NCBI GenBank assembly: GCA_011763485.2
Contig: JAANSK020243832.1
Location: 1-23,998 of the forward strand
Direction: 5' to 3'
DNA: 23,998 nucleotides
Source of the DNA: Isoetes engelmannii
Lineage: Eukaryota > Streptophyta > Lycopodiopsida > Isoetales > Isoetaceae
In this document: positions 1 through 10,800 of the stretch, piece after piece
Position numbering within the stretch: position 1 is the stretch's first letter
Layout: every line of letters starts with the position of its first letter
Position numbers and translations under genes: made by a program
Notes under the pieces: generated by a model
The model's database searches: none
What the model was told of the DNA's origin: nothing
The model's input: only the letters and a program-made list of their open reading frames with translations

Positions 1-122
1 GCCTGCTTGCCCTTGGATCTTCCGAACAAACCCATTGCCTTGCTTTTTCCTCTGAATTCAGGATTCAACTACTCTTAGGACATGCATTGCAGATTCGATG
101 TTACATACCTATTTGGTGCCAT
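1..122 (-). CDS. Possible 5' end of an unidentified gene leaving the left edge
   Basis: On the minus strand an ATG at 122 gives M-A-P-N-R. It is cut by a possible intron (108-52, donor GTATGT, acceptor CTGAATTCAG) and continues in frame as GKSKAMGLFGRSKGKQ to the window edge. The two exons would be 122-109 and 51-1. A 57-nt intron is short, but the neighbouring PA200 gene has introns of 56 and 60 nt. An alternative is simple initiation at the ATG at 35 (MGLFGRSKGKQ). The lysine- and glycine-rich start gives no secure family; this is inference from splice signals and an open frame only. Confidence 0.3.
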
Positions 123-224
123 AGCTGAATCCGGCGTATCAGCTTGAACCCTGAACCCCAATTAGATAAGACGCAATGCCACTTGGCATCATCTAAGCGG
201 AGGTCACTAAATGACGTGTTGCCA

Positions 225-771
225 CTCATCTAATTTTTTATGCCTTTATAGGGGCGTCAAATAATAAGACCCAGATTCCACTGGCGTCTGTTAGTGCCTG
301 GCTTTTAGCAGCAAACCAATGAAATCGTTTGACTACAAACTTCCGGAGTTGCTTTGATTCCACTAGCAGTGGTAGTTTAGGTTCGGAGAGATGATGTGGA
401 GCGTTGGGAGAGTGGGGAAGCTATGATTCCACTAGCAGTGGTAGTTTAGGTTCGGAGAGATGACGTGGCGCATTGGGGAGAGGCTGGGAAGCTATAAACT
501 CTGTGATAACTGTCAAGGGATTGCCCCCGACAATTCGGTGGGAAGAAATTACCGGGCATAGATCTATTGGCACGCACTCCTCAGCACCGAAAGATTTGCT
601 CCACAACTTCAATTTAGCCCGAGAACATTTTCGTAGTGGAATCAAGCAAAGGCTGCAACATTTCTTTGAAAGTTGGCAGTTCTGGTGAAACAGAGAACTG
701 CCGCCTACGGCAATCTGGCCCTAAGTGCTCATCTAATTTTTTATGCTTTTATAAGGGCGTCAAATAATAAG
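225..771. repeat. Pair of 44-bp direct repeats 503 bp apart
   Basis: Copies at 225-268 and 728-771, starting ctcatctaatttttta and ending ataataag, differ at two positions. They flank the 69-bp tandem repeat. They might be leftovers of an old duplication or the ends of a degraded element; they are too short to call LTRs and no transposase frame lies between them. Confidence 0.8.
356..493. repeat. 69-bp tandem duplication
   Basis: Two adjacent near-identical copies, 356-424 and 425-493, both beginning gattccactagcagtgg. They differ by a handful of substitutions such as gatgatgtgg versus gatgacgtgg. No coding role seen. Confidence 0.9.
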
Positions 772-1701
772 CATATTCGTATTAGGGCATCGAGTATATC
801 TAAACTATACAAGAAATTTATCGCGGCGACACACACTTACTATCTTAAAAAGTTGTGTGACATCGGGACAGTGAATATCCAATGGAAATGCCTTGCATGT
901 CGAGATGAAACACTGAGCTTTATTGTTTGCATTTATATAGTTATTCCTTAGATAGTACCACCAACTGCAACTGCAACTAACATCCATCATTTGGATTTCT
1001 ATCATAGCTACATAGATCACCACATCACCTGAATTTCTATCATAGCTACATTTTTGTTTTAATCATACTCTCCTTAGTTAATCCTACTTCCTTTTTGTTT
1101 TAATCCTACTTTCATTTCAGTCCTGCTAGAAGATCTTCTAGTTTTTGTTTATATTTCTAAACTGCACGTGTACTCTCACCATTGCAATGGCATAACCTTT
1201 TTGGGTTGCCTGAAGGGCATACCCTATGTTTTGAGGAGAAATATAGGAATATGCTGGCATAAATCGAAATCAACGGCTAAAATTGGAGAAAGGATATAGA
1301 TGGACCAATCAGATGAGAGTGACACAATATTCCTAAGTAAAGCCAAATTTCTCGGATCAAAGGGATACGGAGTGGTCGTTCATGGGAAGTGGAAGTGGAA
1401 GTCTTAATTGGCATTTGCATGAAGGTGTGAAGGAATTTTTCCACAAATCAGATGGAAGAAGCGATGAAGAACGTACCGGAAAAACCAGGTCGGAATACCT
1501 GGGATTCTAGTCTCATCAAGTAAGGGTAAGAGTTTTTTCTTTTAAATTATTCCTCTTTTTGAGAATGCTTGTTTGGTCGTGGAAGTGCTCGCATCTGATC
1601 CTCAGTCAAGCTTGAACCCAAAATTTGTTGCCATTTTTCATATGAACCAAAATTTGTCAATATTTGGAGAGCAGATTTTTTCTTGAGCCTAATCCTAACG
1701 A
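772..1701. other. Non-coding intergenic stretch with minor repeats
   Basis: No coding sequence supported. It holds a short direct repeat (atttctatcatagctaca near 994 and 1032) and a perfect 16-bp palindrome CTAGAAGATCTTCTAG at 1126-1141. Just downstream, two copies of gccaacacatagcgc start at 1703 and 1739, before the PPR fragment. Confidence 0.6.
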
Positions 1702-1761
1702 AGCCAACACATAGCGCATGTAATATGCCGCATAATATGCCAACACATAGCGCTCGTATCA

Positions 1762-2684
1762 ATGAACTATGCAAGATTGAAAAAAGTACATGAAGCTCAC
1801 CAGCTTGTTCAGGCAATGATTATGCTTGGCTATATTCCCGAAATTAAGACTTTTGGACTAGTGGTTGATGGCTTGATTGCAAATGATAGCTTTCACGAAC
1901 TTCTCAGTAGTCTTGATAAAGTTCATAATTGTGGATTGTTTCCAGATCTTGCACTGTCCAGTATAATGCTTGGAAAGTTATGTAAGTCTGGACAAGTAGA
2001 TAATGCTTTACAACTCTTTATAAAACCTTGGCAACTACTTCTGATGTTACTTTCAATGTCTACAAGGTACCTTTTTGTCAGTTTTGTGACTTGGGCGAAA
2101 TGAAGAGTGCATGTATTAATTTAAAAATTATGGTTCTTAAAGGTGCATTCTCAAATGTGAAATGTATAATGCACTGCTGTCAAAGCTAGAAAAGCTATCA
2201 AACTTACTAAGGTTTTTAAGCCCTTTGAAGAGATGATGGATGAGCTGGATATTTCAAAAATTTTCACATACTAGATCTATTTGATGAGATGATTGGAAAA
2301 GGTTTTAAGCCTCATGCAATTACATATAGCACAATGGCGCGTATGCTTTGTAATTCTCGTCATATTGAAGATGCATACAAGCTTCTTGAAGAAATGGATC
2401 ATAGTCTTTGTGACCAAGATCTTAGTATGTGGAATTATGTTCTGGGGAGTCTTTGTCAAGTGAACAAGGTAAATGAAGCACTTAACATTTTCAACCTAAT
2501 CATGGAGAAGGGCTATCCACCTAATCTGTTCTCATATAGCATCCCGCTCGATGGCTTTTGCATTGAAGTATTTGGAAAGGGCTCGACGGCTTTTGCAATT
2601 AAGTATTTGGAAAGGGCTCGCCAAGCCCTTACATCAAGAAATGTCCTGAGGGGAACATTACCCCTATCAAACTTTTGGGCGTGA
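1762..2684 (+). pseudogene. Degenerate P-class pentatricopeptide repeat (PPR) protein gene
   Basis: PPR proteins are helical-repeat RNA binders of plant mitochondria and plastids (family knowledge). Seen here: three frames on the plus strand together show about six PPR motifs. 1762-2030 reads AHQLVQAMIMLGYIP, FGLVVDGLI, GLFPDLALSSIMLGKLCKSG. From about 2037 the matching sequence continues in another frame (DVTFNVYKVPFCQFCDLGE, MVLKGAFSN) until about 2160. After a stretch with stops, 2289-2560 gives MIGKGFKPHAITYSTMARML, AYKLLEEM, MWNYVLGSLCQVNKVNEALN and MEKGYPPN. A 35-bp tandem duplication at 2553-2622 shifts frame again, and the open frame then ends at 2684. I see no targeting peptide or intact start, so this is a broken fragment, not an expressed gene. 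Its start could lie earlier, in sequence too decayed to read. Confidence 0.8.
2553..2622 (+). repeat. 35-bp tandem duplication inside the PPR remnant
   Basis: Copies 2553-2587 and 2588-2622 both start ggcttttgca and contain agtatttggaaagggctcg. Because 35 is not a multiple of three, the duplication by itself shifts the PPR reading frame. Confidence 0.88.
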
Positions 2685-3276
2685 AAACAAAGCTAGAGAG
2701 TTTTCTTGGCCAGCAAAACGTGCCGAAACAGAGGCCTTTTCTGGGCACTTGACTTGAAAGGCGATTGACCAATAGAGTGGATCACACGCTCTAGATTTTT
2801 TTCAAACACATTGTCATTTTTTAAGCCGTTTTTGTCTTTGTCTTTGTTTCAATTTCAATGCTAACTTGCAGTTTTCATTTCGTTTCGTTTTTGTTTTCGT
2901 TTTGAATGCTAACCTGCAGTTTTGATTTCGTTTTCGTAACTATTTACGACAGAATATTATGAACGACAGAATATTATGAATGAATAGGCCTCTCTTTTTT
3001 TGTGGGCGTTGGAAGAGTTACCGAGCTACAAGTTGGCGTTCATAACTGGATCTATGGATAGCAGGGAGGAGGATTTTGATGTGTACGTGTCTCTGGTAAA
3101 ATATACCCCTTTCTAATCATACTCTATGCTGAGCCATGGCCTGCTTCCCTTTGTATTATGAGGGCTCATCAATAAATCAAATAATTGTTTACAGTGCAGT
3201 TTGAACCCCTTATATGGTCTTTTGTTTGTGCTGACTTGTATCACTTTGCTCGATGGATAATGAAGAAGGAATTAAT
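2685..3276. other. Intergenic region between PPR remnant and PA200 3' end
   Basis: T-rich sequence with repeated tttcgtttt-type tracts and two copies of aatgctaac(t/c)tgcagttttcattt-like sequence (about 2857 and 2907). A 17-bp motif acgacagaatattatga is repeated near 2946 and 2963. This is also where the PA200 mRNA should end; I do not find a clear AATAAA on the minus strand within about 150 nt of the stop. No gene seen. Confidence 0.55.
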
Positions 3277-4838
3277 TTATGCAAAATAAGATGCCGAGAC
3301 TGAGCTTGAAAGGGCCTGTCAAATATAATAACATGAGTAATATTGAATGGATAACATTCAACCTGTTGAGTTGTAGATTCACCTCTAATTGGTCCCCTGT
3401 AAATTGCTTTTGCTGTATGCACCAAGTGTCCAAGTGAGTACGCCAAAACTCTCGTATGGTTTTGGTTACAGTTGCTCGTATTGGCCATGGATATTGGCCA
3501 AAGTAGGTTAGTTCTGTCACTATAGTTGGGAGCCACCTGGTAGCAACAATAAATGCAAGATCACAAAGAAAGGCCTACTAAAATTTTCGTAGGTGATGAG
3601 TTTCAATGAATTGCTTACTCTGGAACATCATAGGGTACAGAAAGAACACAAGAAGCAAGGCCTAGAGTGATCCCATGAATTTTTGGGATATGGTCTCTGT
3701 TATTAAGCCTGCAAATGGGGAAATCAGCATTTTATATAATAGCACAATAGTAAAGTATGTGGGATTACCTTTTATTGTTTGGAAGAGTATGAGCAAGTTC
3801 CAAGATGTGTGTGCGGAATGATCTAGCATATTGTTCTTCGGTACCCTTCATCAAACCAGAAAGAGTTGTAGAAGCTTTTTCCCTAACCTGTACAACAAAA
3901 ATAAACTTCAGTGAGTCTCCTAGATTTTCATATGCATTCAAAATTTTATACCTCCAATTGAGGATCACTCAATAGGTTCTGCACTTGATCCCAAATACGC
4001 TGCTTTACTCCATCTTCCATGGCAAACATGTGTCTACATGCAATTCATGTTTTTGTCAAAGAATCTCTAGGAGTTATGACATTCAATGGAATTTCACCTG
4101 TAATAGAAGTGTTGTATGAAGGTCAAAGAAGACATCCTTGCATGCCAGTTCGTATCAGTCATCCCTTTTAAAATTGCTGATACAGCAGAAGGAATCCATG
4201 TGGAAGGAAACAACTGCCAACGAAGAAGTCGGAGCACCCACTTTGCCAGATCACGAAGGTCTTCTTGAGATGTTTCCTACAGAAATAAATGTTCTGCAAT
4301 AGTTTGTTAAAGCACTCTTGCACAAGACTGAGTTAAACGATTAAGATAAGGGAAATTTAGCTTCTGAAAATTCCAAGCTATGTATACACTACTAATGGCT
4401 GAAAGATATGTGAAAACCTGTATTTGAAGCAATGGATATATAATTTGGACAAGGATTCCAGCTTGGGAGATTGATGCACCTTCCATAATGCTTGTTTTCA
4501 AGTAATGGAGAATCTGTAAAGCACGAAATTGGTGATTGATTAAAGGTGCAAAATAGAAAAGGGATCCTCAGCTTTACCGTTTCCATGCAGTTGATTGCTT
4601 CTTTTGTGTCAGCATCTATATCACTCGAGGATCCTTGCTCATGCATGGAGTTGATCTTTACAACAGCGGTATTTATCCTGCCAAAGAAATCATTATGGCA
4701 GCCATTAAGATTAGCTATTGCATCATAATGCGTGTTCTTTGGAAGGATATTGCAATTTTGGTCTCCAACATGTTTCATGGGAACGAGTTGCAAGTGTTGG
4801 CATATGGTACAGATAAGACTTCCCACAGCTTCACGAAC
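3277..4838 (-). CDS. PA200: PA200 exons 27-34 (C-terminal about 340 residues)
   Basis: Exons: 27 4838-4578, 28 4513-4418, 29 4276-4098, 30 4033-3952, 31 3887-3769, 32 3708-3619, 33 3536-3383, 34 3315-3277. Exon 27 opens VREAVGSLICTIC, exon 29 ETSQEDLRDLAKWVLRLLRW, exon 31 VREKASTTLSGLMKGTEEQY, exon 32 GLASCVLSVPYDVP, exon 33 WLPTIVTELTYF through EFWRTHLDTW and DQLE. The 39-nt last exon encodes ALSSSVSASYFA then TAA. Blm10/PA200 proteins end in a hydrophobic-Tyr-X-like tail that enters a 20S alpha-ring pocket, so this Tyr-Phe-Ala end supports a working activator. The introns are compact, 60-141 nt apart from the 520-nt one before exon 27. Confidence 0.93.
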
Positions 4839-7800
4839 CTGGTTCATCATTCAGAAGATGGTTAGTAAATTCATTGGTCTACGTGAGCACACTTTGTTTT
4901 TTTGTACAATTTAGTTCCAACTATACTTTCTATTTGTGCTACATTTGCTTTTTATCTCTCAGGAAATTAGAATCTCAATCATGTTATTTTAATTAAAGGT
5001 CCTCTGTGAATTTTTATGAGCATGGGCAGGCAGGAAGCAGATTGTTGTTAAAATTATTATACATATTTGCAATCCAGGTTTGTTAAATGGAATCACTTAA
5101 AGAGTAGTCTTATCAAAGAGTCTTTAGGACTGGGCAGAACTTCGGTTATTAACTTGTTGGTGAACTCCTTGATGTGGCCAACGAGCATACTGCCGGATAG
5201 TTAAAGATTCCATCATTGTGGTGCCATTTCCTTTGTTTCCTTCTTTTCTTTTTCATTTTTGAATATGTTGGAAAAGCGTCATGCCACCTCAAGATATATT
5301 TGTCCAGAATTTTTTGTTCAATTATTTAGTCATTAGGTGGAGAATGTCAGGAATATACCTGTGGTGTTGAGCTTGTCGCATAAGGCACAATATCCTTCAG
5401 GAGTTCATGGTGAAAGGCTATTTCTTCCTCAAGCATGTGTTGTGGCTTCATTTCAAGCACTGCAGCTCGGATAAGCGTTATCCACTTTGCTATCAAACTG
5501 TTTGATGCATTTTCTGGTAGTGCCTCTGATATACACTTCAGAATCCTTTGTTGTAGTGGAGGAGTACCATTGGTATAGCACCTTTTGCCTCCAACAGCAA
5601 AATTTATGCATGCAGTCCATTCAGGCACAGATTCTAAATTTGCTTGCTGCACAACCATCCGAAGCGTGGAACATAACCAGTCATTCCAAGCCTGATTTGC
5701 GCATGCTGTTCCAGAACGAAGAATACCAGCTATAATTTCAGCTGCCACACATTGCTTATTTCTTTCATCAAATGCTTCTGCTGCATCTATCAGTGGTTCA
5801 CGTAATATATCTATCACGCGATTTCCAAATACTTGACAAAGGCGCTTAAAGAACTTTGCAAATGTTGGAGAAAATTCCTTTCCTTCTACTTGTAGGTCCC
5901 AATTTTTATGAGGCCACTTCTTCATGTACCTCGGCATGTAAGAGCCCAAAATATCAGATAATTTTGATTGTTGATATTCATCATCAGAATAATGATGATC
6001 AAGGGCAAGTTTTGTGATTATGTTCTCGCCAAAATCCTTCTTTAGAAAAACATGGCTGGTGGGTACTTCAGCATTTATCTTAGTCTCACATGATGTCGGC
6101 AAGATGAACAGTAATGAAGTGATTGAAACACGCCTCAAAGCAGGAATATCACTTTCAAGATTGTCCAAGAAATGCCCTGAATAAACAAAAGTTGAGCGGT
6201 CAATTGATCCACTGACAGTTAACAAATTTGAGTTACATATAAAGATACCAGTGATCATGGCTCTTAGCTCATTCTTGTCCAGAGATGGCTTAAATGAAGA
6301 ACCGAGGAAAAGTAATATGCCATGTCCCATTAAGTTATATCTGTGAAACAGAAGCATAAGTTGGATAAAACTGAGAAGAATTTTTAAGTTATATCTGTGA
6401 AACAGAAGCGTAAGTTGGATAAAACTGAGCAAGAAGAATTTTTGCCTTTTCTGCATGAAGCTTTACCTCCAGTGCATGGATTTACTAGATGTGGAAAGAT
6501 GATCTTTGATATGAAGAATGAGATCTTTATATGATGAAACATCTGCTTCTTTCTTAGAATGCAAATCGCTGAAGATTAAATTGAAATATTTGAAAAGCTG
6601 CATCATATAATAATAAGAAAACGGCTATTAGCCATATATTTTAGAGTCGGAGAAAAGCAAACGTGTGTTGCATATTTGGATACTCAATGCGCATTAAAAA
6701 CTAAAAACAGAGGCAGTCGAAGATGATAATTCATATAGTTTGTTTTGCTTGGCTTGTTTTAAGGGCACCAGAGCCATATTAATATTGGCACTTAACCTTT
6801 ATAGATAAAGTTTAGATCTTTGTACAACATTTTTGAATAGATGGATAGCTAGATAGATGCACAGATAATATTTTTATGGTATAGATAATATTTTTATGGT
6901 ATACCGCATGGCATCATCCCATAGGGATATATGGTGGTCCCTAAATGTCAATCAACAGTATATCAGTTACAAGTATAAAAAAGGTATATCAATTCTAGAA
7001 GGATAAGTAAGATTTGGATCATCTTAGAGGTTACAGAGTTGCAAACCAAGTTACGCAAATTTATCTACTGTTTTTGCTTATAGAGACCATCAATCTAACA
7101 AGGGGATAGAGAAATAAAAGGGGTTATAGAAGAGGGACACATGGTTAATCAATTTGTCCTGTGCGAGAGACTTTTTGTTGTTGTTGCATTTGGATGGCTG
7201 AGAAAATTTACACACTTCTTAGTTAAAGAAAACAATATTTGAAAGTGTTGATAAAGAATTATAGAGAAAGCAATTGAGTTAAAAATTTGAGACTACTTTT
7301 GTGCCATAGATATACTGAATGGAACACCTCGCCACCCTAATGTTTTGGCTTCTAGATACCATAAAGTCTTTTGATGAATGAATGATAAATGATACTCTTT
7401 TGATGCATAGATGAATGATAAATGATGGACCGCAAATTGGGCCATACACCTGAATGTGGTAAAGGATGATGTTCAAAGAACATTCACACAAAATCCTTAC
7501 ATCTTTCTAATGATGTCTCTTCTTCCATATAATGATGTCCAGTTGGATAATGCCTAGTGGCATGACGTTAAAACTACCTACTATCTATCTCTCTAGTGTA
7601 GAGAAATCCATATTTACGGATGAAAGTGTATAGAAATATACTTATTCATAGATGAATATATGGATGTATTGTTCACTATTAGTGAGTATGTTGCAAATCA
7701 CACAATGACTTGGGTTGCATCATCAATATCTCATGCTAAAGAAGTTTATAGAACTATTGGGTTAGCTCTGCCAACTTATGTTGCACGTTGCAAGCATCTT

Positions 7801-10800
7801 GAACAAAAGCTGATGGGCATTCATAGGTGTTAACTTTGTATAGAATTAGGTGAATAATTCAGAAGAGATGTTTGTGAATAATTTGGAGGAGATGTTTGCT
7901 TAGATAGTTCAAATTGGCTTTGGCATTTATTTTTGTGAAATTGGAAATGAAGAGAGTTAAAATGAAAGATTTCTAGGGACAGGCATTGGTTGTCCTCCAT
8001 CTAAATTAGTGTTTATAATGTGAAGCATTGTCTTGGACAATTCATGGTAAATCGGAGAGTTTTATGATATTGGTAAGTTTAAATACAATTTCACTTCGAG
8101 TAGGAAAAAAAAAGTGTCAAGACAATTTATTTTCAGTAAGAGGATAATTTCTAGGATAATTTCTGATCAACTGTGACTTTACATCAAATTGGTTAATGAA
8201 ATATTTATTGGATGATTAATGATTGATTAACAGGGTAAGAAAAGACTTTTAAGATGCGCCCACTCCATTAGGGCGTTGTCACAGTAATGCTTTGCCTAAT
8301 TTAAGTTTGTTATAGATTGGAAATTTAAAGCTTTGAGTATATAGTGATCCTGAGTTTGGTTTTAGCATGTCTTGGATTGGACGTTTGGAAATTTAAAGCT
8401 TTGAGTAGGATTGAACGTTTGAAGCAACCAGGGTAGAAGATGGCAATTGTGGTGGTTTATCTTGCTTGCCTTTTAATATCTTGCTAAAGTATTTTTTGCA
8501 TTTAATGATAAATACCTTGAAAATCGCATTTTGAGCCTTAATCGTATCATGATGACCACTGCAATATGTACTTAGAAGCAGGTTAATGACTACAATAGTA
8601 AATCTCATCATGACCATCCTAAAATGACACAAACCTTTTGAGAAGTGATGTTAGAAAGGATGTCAAAGAATTCAAGTCCTGCAACATAACAGTCATAAGT
8701 ATTTAGAAGATATTATGTGGCATAACAAAACCATGTCCTGAACCATTTCTCATTTTGCATACAATATTTCAGATTGAGAAATTTTGCTTTTCAGCTCCCA
8801 ACTTGAAAGTAATTGAGGGCAACCCAAGTTGCCAGAACCCCTATGTGTTTCAGATTTGTTTAAGTAGTTAGATCTAAATAACAGTCTCTAAAGCCCAAAG
8901 AGATAGAAAGAATCTAGAGCAGTTATAGAACCAAGAATTCATATTTGTTGAATTTCAAATTTTATGATGGAAAATGTAAAGAAGCACGTTAAGATCACTT
9001 TTGGGCTTAAAACATAAAGACAAAGAAAGCGAAATTTTGTATGTTTAACCGTTTTCCAACCTGGGGCAAAAATGTTTCATTCCTTGGACAAAATTGGTAT
9101 TCTCGTGACATAAATTCATGTACCATTTAAAGTACACCTATAGCCAAAGCATTAGAATTAGCTTTTTTATTGTCATGCCGAGCATGAATATGGGCCGATC
9201 AGTTTGTTATAAGAGGAAATATGTATACAGTCAAAATCACAAGGCTTGTTCAATTTGACCTCGAACGAAGGTGATCTTGGATGTAGCTAGTCCTCCTTGT
9301 GGCCAATATTAGAAGAAGCTGGTCCTTTAGTTTACCACATATTAGTGGACCCTATATTATTATAACGTTTTTGGCTTCACGTCCTCCATTGTAGCAGATG
9401 TTTACCATTTTTTGGTGGAATCTAGACATGCCATTTATTTGCCAATATGACAGATGGAAAAACCATTCTTTTACACTTTTTTGTTAATTTCATGAAATTC
9501 ATTTCATTTTCTCGACCCATTACTTTACACAGTGAATTGTTTCCAACATGCATACTTACCTCCAAAATATGACCAAGAACAAGAGTTGTACGAAGAACAT
9601 TGCAAGCCCCACGAACCATTTGTTCTGTTGCTTTTGTGCTTTCTAAAATTGTACTGAAGTCAGAATGGCAGCTTTTAACCAAAACGGGATAGCGGAAAAA
9701 TAACCACCAAAGACTGTTGTCTGCAGCACTGGTGAATAAGCAGGTATTTGTTAGGAAAATTATCAAGGGTCTTTGCGATTTTTATAATCTCAATAACTAA
9801 ACAAACAATAAGCAGCAACCTGTAGCATGTTTTTCTTTTTTGGATGTTACTTGGAACAGTAATGTCAAAGTTATTACAATCATGCCATTGAACATCAAAT
9901 GTTTATCCATATGTTAAACTAGCAACTGATTAGAGAAGCGACAGCTTGCAGGGTTATTACTGAATACTTGGGATGATGGAGCCGAACGTTTTTGATTATT
10001 TGTTTGTTGCGGATGATAAAGCTAACATTCCAAGTCTAAGCACCTGACTACCCATTCCGTTGTGGGCACATATAAAAGTATCAAGCGCTCACATGCAGAT
10101 AGACATCAGGCAGGAAAGCATTCTGCAAAAAACAACAAAAAACTCTCTCTAAGGAAAATTCTAAAACTATTGCCAAGTGAACAGCAAGCAATTTGCCTAG
10201 CTTGCATTACTCCCTTCACAGGAGAGATCACTTTTCCTTTATTTTTAGCTTGGCTTTAAGACTATAACAGCAATCTGAATTTCCATAGTCTGTGTAAGAA
10301 CCTGTATTTTACTGTAGATTAGTATAATCTTTGTCATCGCAGTTGTGGAAACCACTGATAATTTGGCATAGCACATCCCCTTAAGAAGTGCCGATCCAGC
10401 ACAACTTAGTGGTACAACACTTAGGTGCCTAGTAGGCGGCACTCCTCACTTGTGCCCATCAAGGAGAGGTGTTTTATGGATAGACAACATAAGAACTTCT
10501 GCATCACACACGAGCACTCCACTTGTCCCCGGCCAGTCCATCCTCTGTTCATGCAAAAGTATGCATTCTAATAATGATTTTTATTATGCATGTCTGGACT
10601 CGCGTAAGAAATGCATTCAAAGCTTGGCGAAGTCGCTGTTAGTTCAAGTTCTGAATATTCGGCAAAGTGTAGATCATGGCTATCTTTCCCGAACCATTAG
10701 CTCCCACTTTCCAGCAGATCCAACCTAATATATTGGGTACCATTCTTTGGATGGGCATAATTTCTCTAGTTTCGGGACTTTCAGTCACTTTCAGTCAGGA

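Noticed and set aside
225-771. LTR element bounded by the 44-bp direct repeats
   Set aside because: Repeats are too short for LTRs, no TG..CA ends or target-site duplications seen, and no coding sequence inside.
3210-3248. Alternative PA200 last exon encoding QSDTSQHKQKTI
   Set aside because: It keeps phase but lacks the family tail. The exon at 3277-3315 ends in SYFA and has a better acceptor.
10062-10728. Two plus-strand open frames in PA200 intron 21
   Set aside because: Short, no similarity recognised, no splice or start context that sets them apart from chance.
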